A DNA stretch of 64,000 nt, from positions 63,038 through 127,037 of the forward strand of contig JAXCGZ010007697.1 of assembly GCA_037179515.1 (NCBI GenBank), read 5' to 3'. The notes beneath the pieces were generated by a model. It did no database searches and was not told the origin of the DNA. It was given only the letters and a program-made list of their open reading frames with translations. Positions 55,123-64,000 of this stretch are shown in pieces; the stretch's first letter is position 1; each line of letters starts with the position of its first letter. The DNA is from Halocaridina rubra. Its lineage: Eukaryota > Arthropoda > Malacostraca > Decapoda > Atyidae. The position numbers and the translations under genes are program-made.

Positions 55123-55755
55123 AGATTATTTCTCTAATGTGTTGTTTATATTTTATGTTTATCTTTTATGTTTTTTATACTGTACTGTACTTGGTTATTT
55201 TAGCGTACAAACGTTATTCCTGATGGAAGACAAAAAAGATGAAGAATAATTCTTTGATCGTAGTTTTATATTTCCCTTTGTGGAACTTTGAAAGCCAGAA
55301 TATGGCGGAAACATTTTAGTTTAGTGTTGAATAGCTGTTTTAAATCCAGTCGCCAATGTTAATGACGACGTGGATCAAATTTTTCATTTGCGTATACTGT
55401 ATTGTTTTTTTGTATATTATATTATTGCCTTCTTGCATGTGAAGCATTCATAAACTTAAATATTGATATTCACTGATATCTAATTGTGATTTAATTTTCT
55501 TGAAATTTGAATTTGATCACATTTCTTTTATGTTTTGCATGTCATTTAATGTTTTGTTTACAAGACTTGTTCACTTTTCCTAATAGTATGATATGTTCCC
55601 ATGGTGGATCCCATTCTTATTGTTCATTTGTTCTTTTCCATGAGAAGGATATCTCATCCCTCATAATAACACTGAAGTCACCGTAACTTCCTCTGTTCTT
55701 TTTTCGCCTTCTGTAGTAGAATTTTGCTAAATCAGTATTCTCTAGAAAGGGCCTT
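55123..55755 (+). other. 3' noncoding region of copy A
   Basis: AT-rich, with no env-like frame. The last bases CTCTAGAAAGGGCCTT, just before the LTR, are the likely (weak) plus-strand primer tract. The same region is present inverted in copy C at 1827-2560. Confidence 0.75.
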
Positions 55756-57685
55756 TGTGACAGAGTGTTTCGCTCTAAGTCACCAGAGGCTGTTAGATGC
55801 CTTATTAAGTAATTTAGTAACTTAACTGTCATATTTCTAACAAAAAAAATAATTCCCACTTCTTGACTTTTGCAGATTATGATTATTTGCAATTTATATT
55901 TTAGCTTCTAGCTAATTTTAAATATACCTTATTTACTCTTCTTGTACGTGTAGAAGCATAGTCCCGATATAGAGGCTGCTCCTATTTTCCATCTCCTACG
56001 AGCCAAGAACGTTCTGGAGATTGTTTACCAGAACCTAACTTTTCATTATTATTCTCGTTTTATTTTATTTGCTTCCACTTGTTGCACCTAAAAATACTGT
56101 CTCCCCCTTGCATCTTTGCTATAATTGCCTGCCAGGGACCACCACTAAAATAGTCCTTAAATGATATCAGAGCCAGTTACTGCTCTAGAAATGTATCCTA
56201 CAGATGAACTCACCAGGAGGGACAATGAGGCGTCCTCTTTTGGCGCCCAAACTTCCAAGAGGCAACATCTCGCCTGAGCAGTCTAAGTTTATTTTAAACC
56301 TTATTTACGTGCCATCTTCACAGGAATTCATCTGGCACAACAAGGTGAGGGATAGTGCATGGTAGAGCTCGTGGGTCAAGCAAATTGGTTTTTAGAGAAT
56401 TAGTTACATTCGTTACTGGCTAAATCATACGAATTTTATTTTCAGATTCCATTCCCATACAAACGAAATTTTGTAGATTACCAAACTGGAATCTCACTTG
56501 CCAAAGTTAATTCTCTAACCTGGAAATTACAGCTGATATACATTGCTAAGAATTTTCTTTTCATTGAATGTGATAACCGAAAATCTCATCCTCTGAAGAC
56601 TGGTTATGAGCCCGTAAAATTCTATCTCTTTTCCTAATAAATTCTAATTTCATTTCACCTCTTTCTATCATCGTAAAAAAAGTTTTTTACATCAAAAACT
56701 CGTCAGTAAAGCTATTTGCTATATAAATTGCAAATAGTTAATCATTTAGCTAAAGTGTTTTATGCTATAAACTGCAAATAATTAAAAGGTAATTTTACCC
56801 CGTTGGCTTTGCAAATATTTCCTGTTAACCACAATTTAATGAATGCATACTGTATTTATCTTGCTAATTCTTCGTATGTTGGGGATAAAGTGTTTTGAGT
56901 TATAAGTTGCAAATACCTCAAAAGGTGGTTTTGCACCCTTTTTTTTCATTGCAAACAGTTCTTTATAACCAAAAGTGAATGAATACTGTATTTTTCTCAT
57001 AGATTCTTCCTTTATCCTAAAAAGAGTGTTTTACCATATTAATTGTAAATCAGTAATAAGCATTGCAACTTTTGTGGTTGCCCACAATTTAAGGAATACA
57101 TACAGTACTGTATTTGTCTTGCTTATTCTTCGTTTATTGTGAATAAATTGTTTTCCTTTAAAACCAGTAAAGGTTTTGTATGCTATTATGGTAGCATAAA
57201 TATTTCTGGTTAGCTGTGAACAACCAATATATTTTATCCAGTAGAATGACATTGGAAACTCATTATATGTGTGCTCATGCTTTCAGTTTCCCATTATAAA
57301 CAGTGTGTCATTTCTGTTTCTGAAATTGCAGTGTCCTGTATTCTACTCTGCTTGTGTGACTGAGGTAATCATCGAGTTGAGGCCAAAGTCTTGGCATACG
57401 TCCGTGGTGCCGAGAAACGAAATCGTGCTCACCACCTCCGGGATTCGAGGCAACATTTCATAAAATTTAATTAGAAAATTCAATTCTTTTAATGTCATTG
57501 CATTTCCAAAATTAAAAGAAAGTTGAATTCTGAGTTTCATTTAACCGACTAATGGTAAAAGAGATGGGGTGTTCAAGTACAAATATCTGTCCTGTCTGTT
57601 TGTGAGCTCTTAACCGAGCTCGGTACTTTGAGTCCCCTTAGTAAAAACAGAATCTTAACAACACTCAACCATCCTAACCCCAACA
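55756..57685 (+). repeat. Gypsy family 1 LTR 2 (shared by A and B)
   Basis: 1,930 bp, TGTGACAGAG to CCCCAACA. It serves as 3' LTR of A and 5' LTR of B. Nearly identical to LTR 1, with scattered substitutions. Confidence 0.95.
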
Positions 57686-57689
57686 AGAT

Positions 57690-57707
57690 TGGCGCCCGAA
57701 CAGGGAC
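57690..57707 (+). promoter_or_regulatory. Primer-binding site, copy B (tRNA-Lys)
   Basis: TGGCGCCCGAACAGGGAC, the exact complement of the 3' 18 bases of tRNA-Lys(UUU), the same primer class used by lentiviruses and many Gypsy elements. Confidence 0.95.
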
Positions 57708-58949
57708 CCGAACAGACAGACTGATTTTATAAATTTATTTTTATTTTGCTTTTAACATTGCACATGAGACCCGATTACCATTGGCTCGATTATTGAAATG
57801 AATGAATCATAGGCTGCACACAAAAATTTTCGCGCTAGAGACGTTGCTGATGAGAATTTTTTTATTTTCAATATTATTTATGGTAACTAATATTTTCTTG
57901 TTTCCCATGTGGTAAACAAAATTTCAGGAAATCTACATGAGGTTATGTGGTAACAGACTTAAGAAATTTTGCATGACGAGGAGACGTGTTATTTAAAATT
58001 TCATTTATTTGCGTGATAAGATTGAGTTTTAAAGCATTCGTGTTTTATATATATCCGTTAAAGGGTGATACTTGTTAAGAATTGTTTATATTTCCTTGGG
58101 ATTTAGGAATTGGGAGAAAGCATATTAAGTATTTTTGCTTATAATTGTGTTTTATATTCAAGCATTGACTGCTCATAGATTGGGAAGAAAAACTTTGGTG
58201 TCATTTATCGAGCCTAGGCTAAGCCCTTCATGTGTCTGAGTTGTCACTTGAAAATAAATTTTCTCATTAGCAGTAGACATGTGTAATCTGGCTGCCTAGT
58301 AAGCTGTTAGCTTATCTTTGATGTATTTTGCATAGGATCCGTGCCCTTTTGGCAACACTCCATAATTTTACTTATGACATTTTATTTGTGGGTACTGCCA
58401 TATACGCGCTCATACACAGGCACGACCGCTATACTGTACTTGTTTGTACTCTCTGGCACTGGGTGCTAGTCGGTAAAATTCGTAGTTGCTCATTCCTTTC
58501 ATTTGCACCATAACTGCAGGTACTGCCACGTATTGCTATTAAGCAGGCACGACTGCCATTCTGTATTACCAGTGTTTCATGCACTGTTTTGCAACATTTT
58601 GTTGCTGTTGCACTTGATTGTGTTCCTCATTCCTTTCATTTGTACGATAACCGCAGGTACTGCCACATATTGCTGTTAAGCAGGCACGACTGCCATTCTG
58701 TATTACCAGCGTTTCATGCACTGTTTTGCAATATTTTGCTGCTGTTGCACTTGATTGTATTTTGAGTCACTTTTATAGTGAGGTTTCGAGATCACTTTTA
58801 CTTTTAAGTTTGAACTGTGGAGTTGAATTTTTTTTTTCTCTCCTTGGTGTTGTGTGTATCTTTAATTTTTTTTTACTACTGTATTGTAGAGATTTGCTTT
58901 TTTTTGCGGCTGTTTTGGCACTTTGTTATTGACTGTTTAGGAAACAAAC
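57708..58949 (+). other. Leader of copy B
   Basis: Same noncoding leader as copy A with the 137-bp repeat at 58489 and 58626; small homopolymer length differences (58830, 58900). Confidence 0.8.
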
Positions 58950-59396
58950 ATGGAAACCATCAAAACATTCGATGAGGAGCGTTACCTGGACATAATGATT
59001 GCTAGGGGTGAGAGATACGGTCTTTCCCCAGGGCAGAAGCTCTTTGAATGGGCTCATGAGAAGATGGTTGAACGCCGAGATAAGCTGGAGAAGAGATCAA
59101 GTGATGAGGCACAAGCACAACGTGATGAGGCACAAGCACAACGTGATGAGGCACAAGCACAATGTGAGGAGGCACAAGCACAATGTGATCATGAGCTTGC
59201 GCTTGCTCGGCTTCAAGTGGGATTCCCAGACAGTGGTCTTTCAACTGGAAATGGAAACCAGCCTCGTGAGAGGCCCTCCCCAATACCAAAATACGAAGAC
59301 GATGGCAGGCAACCACTTGATACTTACATCCACTCTTTCGAAAGTCTTGCGGCAGTTAACGAAGGCAAAGAGGCTGAGAAGAGTCGTTGGCTGTAA
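58950..59396 (+). pseudogene. Copy B gag, N-terminal segment ending at in-frame TAA
   Basis: Same as the copy A segment: coiled-coil heptads at 59103-59186 and the capsid start, closed by TAA at 59394-59396 in the reading frame of the long downstream ORF. Only a few amino acids differ from copy A (C/R within the repeats, R/H and T/K near the end). If readthrough or suppression occurred, it would yield one gag-pol protein of about 1,575 residues. Confidence 0.85.
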
Positions 59397-62300
59397 GCCT
59401 CCATGCCACCCCGTCTGCTCGCCCTGGTCAGTGAACTCGACCAAATGCAACTGAGGGACTATGAGAAAGTTAAAAGCACACTCCTGGCCTCACAGAACCT
59501 TTCACCAGCTGAGTGTCGTGCTAGGTATCTTTCTGCTTTCCCATTGAAGGAGGAGATCTGTAGTACCTTTGGCAAACGCAAGGCTCGCTTCTTTAATGAT
59601 TGGTTACGAGTTGCAAAGTGTCCTCGTGAGAAGTTGTATGCGTTCTTGATGTTTGATGCAATTGCCAATGAACTTCCTCCAGATGTTGTTGCATATGTAA
59701 GGACTCAGCTTAAGGATGAGATCGACTACGAGAAAAGTCTAGCTGCTGTGGACGAGTACCTCCAGCACAACCAGCCTGGAGTACGTCTCTGTGATGTTAC
59801 GAGGGCAAGAAGGGCCGATGCCAAGGTCCGTCCTCAGAGTTGTATCTGCCCCGCAGCAAGCCATGATTCTCACCAGAAAGGAGATCATAGGAACGGGAAG
59901 CACAAGGGCCCCTCGCAGAACTCACATCGTCCAGCACATCCTTCATACACTCCAAAGCCTTATTACGGCAATGCACCCACACTCAAGAAGGATAACTCAG
60001 TAAGACCTAAGCCTCAGCAGTTCAGAGGCAAAGGCCATTACTCTGTTCCTCCTTCCCAGGGTTTTCAGCAGAACTCTAACAGCCACCACGCTCCCTCACA
60101 CAGCAGCGGCTCACAAAGCCATCTGGCCATGCACATGGCCCATGCTGTAGAAATAAGGCCAGAAAGGGCCACTGGGGATAACACCGAGGAACCTACGTGC
60201 AAACTTGCCAATGTGGAACTCACCGAATGGGGTAATCCGCAGGTGATCCCAAAATGTCTAAGACCTATAAATGGTGTGGAAGTTGAGATAGCCCTCGACA
60301 CAGGGGCCAATGGCATATTTGTTGACGAGAGATTCGTCAGGGATGAAGATTATACCGGCGAAGTCGTTTGTGTGCGGGTTGCTGAAGGAACACCCCAAAT
60401 ACGACGCTGCTGTGTCATTAATCTGGATTGCATATACTACAAGGAAAAAGCCCCAGCTGTGGCAATGATTGGGCTTATGTACCCTGTCTTGATGGGTCGT
60501 GCACTGAACCAAGTTCCTACTTTCCAGGCCGACCTCTACCATAAGGACATTTCTCGTTATAACTTCCCTCGGGGGAAGTCACGTGAAGCCATTTCAGCAG
60601 CAACTCCTGGCCTCGATGCCAAGAATTTGGACGATTCTCTGACTGACTCCGTTGAGTCTGCTGCAGTCAGTACACGTAATGTGGAACGCAGAGAGTTTCC
60701 CCCTCCTTTACCAGATGATGCACCTCTAGAGCCATTGAAGTTCCATCTAGACTTTGCCAAATTGCAGCAAGACTGCCCCAGCCTCAAACGCGGGATGCAG
60801 CAGGCCAATGAGGGAAGGACCTTCACGGTGAGAGGAGGAGGCCAGATCACTTACGCCCTTGAAGATGGAGTACTTCGTAGGCATGTGACTAAAAATAGCC
60901 ACACCTTTAAACAGTTGGTGGTGCCTGCTTCGTTGCGCCGCCAGGCTATGTATGTGGCACATCATTTACCTCTGAGTGGACACAGAGGCAAAGCAAAAAC
61001 TCGGCATGTCCTTCAGAAGGCTTTTGCATGGCCAAACATGTACGCTGAGGTAGACAGATATGTAGGCTCCTGCCCTGTCTGTCAATCTACCTCTACGGCA
61101 CCGGTACCAAAAGTTCACATGGGGATAACTAAGCTCTCAATGGAGCCATTTTCCAAGGTCGCTATTGACATATTAGGTCCTATTAATCCAGCTTCGTCCA
61201 CAGGGAAACAGTTCCTCCTGGTATATGTTGACCTGGCAACAAGGTACCCAGATGCAGTGCCACTGTCTTCTATCACAACTGAAGCAGTCGTTCATGCCCT
61301 ATTTGAAATCTGCTCCAGGGTTGGCTTTCCTGAGCAGGTCACTTCTGATAGTGGAAGTCAGTTTACAAGTAGGCACTTTGAGGCTTTCTGTAACCTTTTA
61401 GAAATGAAGCACATTCGTACGAGTGTCTATCATGCCCAATCAAATGGAGCATGCGAACGCTATAACGGGACATTGAAGCGATGTTTGCGCAAGCTGGTGA
61501 TAGATATACCTAGGCAGTGGGACAAGTACGTCCCTGATGCACTTTTCTCCTTCAGAGACACGCCCCACGAAACTACTGGATACTCGCCTTTCGAGCTGAT
61601 TTATGGTCATAAGGTCAGAGGCCCAGTAGAATTCTTGGCAGAATGTTGGGATTCACCTACCATTGAAGATGAAGATAGGGACATCCATGAGTATATTATG
61701 AAGTTTTCGTCTCACCTCAAAAAGGCTTGGAAAACTGCACAATTAGCCATTAAGGGTCACCAGCGGAGTGCCAAGCTCCTCTTTGACAAGCGTGCGCGGC
61801 GTCGTGCCCTGACACCCGGAGATCAAGCTCTGTTGCTTCTTCCAACAGATACCCGCAAACTAATGCTACGCTGGAGAGGACCGTACACTGTGGTACACCG
61901 GGTGACCCCTGACAATTATGTGCTAAATGTTGATGGCAATAACCGGAAATACCACATTAACCAGCTGAAGCTTTATTGTGAGGACCCGGAGGCCTACAGG
62001 GATCCTGCGCTGGCACTCCCAGCAACCCCTATAGATGCCCCCAGCATCAACAGAACCTCCGAGGCTGCAGCAACACAGGTGCTCCATTATAGCCACCCCT
62101 TACTTCCTATATTGGAATACTCCACCCTTGCAGTGGAGACAGACTTACGGGAGTGGAGTTATTCGGAAGAAGCCCCTGCTGCAGCCACCGCCCTTGCAAT
62201 TGAAGACATAAGCTTAGCTTTTGATGATGGTAAGGATCCTGCCATTCCCACACACCGAAAGGAAAGTGTGAGTAATTGCATTATTAACTCCAGACTGCAA

Positions 62301-63677
62301 CCGAGTCAACGGGAACAGCTGAACAAGCTATTAGAGGACTATGAGAATGTCTTCAACGACCTCCCAAGCATTACCGCTACCCTTGAGCATCATATCAGAT
62401 TGACTGACTCAGAGCCATTTCGGCATTCCTATGGTCTTCCCCACCAGCTGTCCTTACGGCTGAAGGAAGATCTTGACACTTGGGTCCGCCTCGGAATAGT
62501 TGAAAAGAGCATTTCGCCTTGGTGTTCGCCGTTACTGGCAGTGCATAAGCGAGATGGCAGTCACAGGTTCTGCCTTGACTGTCGTAAGCTTAACTCCTGT
62601 ACCATCTTTGATGGAGAGCCCATTGCTGATGCCGAGCATATTTTCTCGTTGCTCTCCCAAGCTCGTTACCTGTCCAAGTTGGATCTGGCCAGTGGATTTT
62701 GGCAAGTCCCGTTGAGCGAGACTACCAAGCCTCTTACAGCCTTTTCCACAAGATATGGTCTATACCAGTTCAGGGTCATGCCTTTTGGTATGGTAAATGC
62801 CCCTGGTTGCTTCAGGAGACTCATGAGGATAATACTACAGGATCTCGACAATGTTTCGTGCTCTATAGACGACATCCTGGTGCATTCTCAGGATTGGTCA
62901 TCGCACCTCGAGACTCTCCGCAGAGTTCTCACTCGTCTGAACCAGCATGGACTTCATTTAAAGCCTTCCAAATGTGAGATTGGTTTCACACAATTGCAGT
63001 ATCTTGGCCACGTGGTTGGAGAAGGAGTTATGTCCCCTTTACATGACAGGGTACAAGCTATTAAGGATATGGAGAAACCTGCTACTGTCACTCAACTGAG
63101 ATCATTCCTGGGTAGTGTTGGCTACTACCAACGGTTCATTCCACACTTTAATACTATCGCTGCCCCTTTGCAGCAAATGACCTCCTCGAAGCAAAGTAAA
63201 ACCTCCCATGTCCAATGGACAGATGAAACGGAGAGAGCATTTTTCAAGCTCCGAGAAGCATTGGCGGGTGAGCCAGTATTACAACTGGTAAACCCTGATT
63301 TTCCATTTATCTTGCAGACCGACGCCTCAGACGAAGGCCTGGGTGCCGTGTTCTTGCAAGCCCGATCAGACAACTCAGCAGAACTAGCTCCAGTGCGATA
63401 TGCAAGCCGCAAGCTTCGCCCTGCAGAGCGAAATTACTCCACCATGGAGAAGGAAGCTCTAGCTGCATATTGGGCCATAAAGAAATTTGAAGTCCATCTG
63501 TATGGTCAACATTTTACACTGAGAACTGACCACCGACCTCTCCTATATTTACAGACTGCAGACAAGCTAAATCCTCGCCTGAAAAGGTGGGCACTTTACC
63601 TGAATCTTTTCAAATTCACTGCCCAACATGTTCATGGCAAGGACAATGACCTTGCTGATCTACTAAGTCAACAGTAG
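59397..63677 (+). CDS. Copy B gag(C-term)-protease-integrase-RT-RNase H polyprotein
   Basis: 1,424 codons from ATG 59403. Residues 1-140: capsid remainder. About 140-260: basic, Gln/His/Pro-rich nucleocapsid-like region without a CCHC knuckle. Protease DTGA at 299-302. Integrase: HH and CC around 518-559, core D589, D649 and E685 (D-D35-E), GPYTVV at about 826. RT about 960-1240: QFRVMPFGMVNAPGCF, SIDD at 1154-1157. RNase H: D1307, E1351, D1376. So integrase lies before RT, the reverse of ordinary Gypsy and as in Copia, although RT and the GPY/F module are Gypsy-type; this is the Gmr1 arrangement. A TAG ends it 20 codons before the copy A end. The frame is intact except for the gag stop upstream. 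Confidence 0.93.
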   Translation, partial: ASMPPRLLALVSELDQMQLRDYEKVKSTLLASQNLSPAECRARYLSAFPLKEEICSTFGKRKARFFNDWLRVAKCPREKLYAFLMFDAIANELPPDVVAYVRTQLKDEIDYEKSLAAVDEYLQHNQPGVRLCDVTRARRADAKVRPQSCICPAASHDSHQKGDHRNGKHKGPSQNSHRPAHPSYTPKPYYGNAPTLKKDNSVRPKPQQFRGKGHYSVPPSQGFQQNSNSHHAPSHSSGSQSHLAMHMAHAVEIRPERATGDNTEEPTCKLANVELTEWGNPQVIPKCLRPINGVEVEIALDTGANGIFVDERFVRDEDYTGEVVCVRVAEGTPQIRRCCVINLDCIYYKEKAPAVAMIGLMYPVLMGRALNQVPTFQADLYHKDISRYNFPRGKSREAISAATPGLDAKNLDDSLTDSVESAAVSTRNVERREFPPPLPDDAPLEPLKFHLDFAKLQQDCPSLKRGMQQANEGRTFTVRGGGQITYALEDGVLRRHVTKNSHTFKQLVVPASLRRQAMYVAHHLPLSGHRGKAKTRHVLQKAFAWPNMYAEVDRYVGSCPVCQSTSTAPVPKVHMGITKLSMEPFSKVAIDILGPINPASSTGKQFLLVYVDLATRYPDAVPLSSITTEAVVHALFEICSRVGFPEQVTSDSGSQFTSRHFEAFCNLLEMKHIRTSVYHAQSNGACERYNGTLKRCLRKLVIDIPRQWDKYVPDALFSFRDTPHETTGYSPFELIYGHKVRGPVEFLAECWDSPTIEDEDRDIHEYIMKFSSHLKKAWKTAQLAIKGHQRSAKLLFDKRARRRALTPGDQALLLLPTDTRKLMLRWRGPYTVVHRVTPDNYVLNVDGNNRKYHINQLKLYCEDPEAYRDPALALPATPIDAPSINRTSEAAATQVLHYSHPLLPILEYSTLAVETDLREWSYSEEAPAAATALAIEDISLAFDDGKDPAIPTHRKESVSNCIINSRLQPSQREQLNKLLEDYENVFNDLPSITATLEHHIRLTDSEPFRHSYGLPHQLSLRLKEDLDTWVRLGIVEKSISPWCSPLLAVHKRDGSHRFCLDCRKLNSCTIFDGEPIADAEHIFSLLSQARYLSKLDLASGFWQVPLSETTKPLTAFSTRYGLYQFRVMPFGMVNAPGCFRRLMRIILQDLDNVSCSIDDILVHSQDWSSHLETLRRVLTRLNQHGLHLKPSKCEIGFTQLQYLGHVVGEGVMSPLHDRVQAIKDMEKPATVTQLRSFLGSVGYYQRFIPHFNTIAAPLQQMTSSKQSKTSHVQWTDETERAFFKLREALAGEPVLQLVNPDFPFILQTDASDEGLGAVFLQARSDNSAELAPVRYASRKLRPAERNYSTMEKEALAAYWAIKKFEVHLYGQHFTLRTDHRPLLYLQTADKLNPRLKRWALYLNLFKFTAQHVHGKDNDLADLLSQQ

Positions 63678-64000
63678 TTACCCTCAAATGAGGAAGCTGG
63701 TGCTGTTAGCTTAAATTTGACTAGTCAGTAAAGATTATTTCTCTAATGTGTTGTTTATTTTTTATGTTTATCTTTTATGTTTTTTATACTGTACTGTACT
63801 TGGTTATTTTAGCGTACAAACGTTATTCCTAATGGAAGACAAAAAAGATGAAGAATAATTCTTTGATCGTAGTTTTATATTTCCCTTTGTGGAACTTTGA
63901 AAGCCAGAATATGGCGGAAACATTTTAGTTTAGTGTTGAATAGCTGTTTTAAATCCAGTCGCCAATGTTAATGACGACGTGGATCAAATTTTTCATTTGC
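63678..64000 (+). other. 3' noncoding region of copy B (runs off window)
   Basis: Matches 55070-55395 of copy A, including the residual codons after the early TAG. The 3' LTR of B, if present, lies about 330 bases beyond the window. Confidence 0.85.

Larger units (their letters stand above)
47146..64000 (+). mobile_element. Tandem Gypsy family 1 array: LTR-A-LTR-B (Gmr1-type)
   Basis: LTR 47146-49076, internal A 49077-55755 (6,679 bp), shared LTR 55756-57685, internal B 57686 to the window end. A and B are about 98-99% identical over most of their length, including the noncoding leader. The second 5-bp duplication and final LTR are outside the window. The two copies share one LTR, the classic product of unequal recombination between LTRs or of a rearranged integration. 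Confidence 0.95.

Noticed and set aside
55123..55755. Possible env gene between RNase H and LTR in copy A
   Set aside because: No frame longer than about 90 codons, no signal peptide or membrane segment; noncoding.

Overview
This is metazoan nuclear DNA made almost entirely of nested transposable elements. There are no bacterial or phage genes, operons, rRNA genes or CRISPR arrays. The mix of long-LTR Ty3/Gypsy elements, CR1-like LINEs with a short-unit tail, an RNase H-bearing I/Jockey-type LINE, an RTE-like LINE, a FLYWCH/MULE relic, tRNA-derived repeats and very long (TA)n/(TGTA)n microsatellites resembles decapod crustacean genomes. That host assignment is inference only.

Layout. 0.1-1.0 kb: broken LINE ORF1 (-). 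1.2-4.0 kb: truncated minus-strand copy (C) of the Gypsy family that dominates the right end. 4.5-5.8 kb: MULE-type DNA transposon with a FLYWCH zinc finger and AT-rich terminal inverted repeats. 6.3-8.7 kb: decayed Gypsy family 3 (+), with an inverted fragment of the same family at 16.1-16.8 kb. 9.26-12.54 kb: tandem then inverted tRNA-like repeat units with a large palindrome, split by a 5'-truncated RTE-like LINE (9531-11637) flanked by a 10-bp target-site duplication. 12.74-15.0 kb: CR1-like LINE copy 1 inside a compound TA/TGTA microsatellite. 16.85-33.69 kb: Gypsy family 2 with canonical PR-RT-RH-IN order. CR1-like copy 2 lies near its 3' end and copy 3 interrupts its 3' LTR. Copy 3 is itself split by a 6.7-kb I/Jockey-type LINE (26557-33281, 10-bp duplication, AAC tail), so this is a three-level nest. 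34.85-37.98 kb: CR1-like copy 4 (+), carrying two further insertions. 39.93-44.33 kb: a complete but inactive LTR element with 366/356-bp LTRs and a 5-bp duplication (family D).

The only good candidate for host coding sequence is on the minus strand at 44.75-46.24 kb. It consists of two phase-compatible exons with consensus splice sites, a stop codon and a poly(A) signal. The upstream exon is cut off at 46240/46241 by an inverted Gypsy LTR fragment.

Right end (47146-64000). Two copies, A and B, of one Gypsy family sit head-to-tail and share one LTR: LTR(1931 bp)-A-LTR(1930 bp)-B, with B running off the window. The primer-binding site matches the 3' end of tRNA-Lys(UUU). The pol order is PR-integrase-RT-RNase H, i.e. 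integrase before a clearly Gypsy-type RT. That is the Copia-like order known for Gmr1-type Gypsy elements, and it is the most unusual biology in the window. Both copies carry the same in-frame TAA inside gag. Copy B otherwise keeps a 1,424-codon open frame from late gag to RNase H. Copy A has a one-base deletion and a nonsense codon between integrase and RT.
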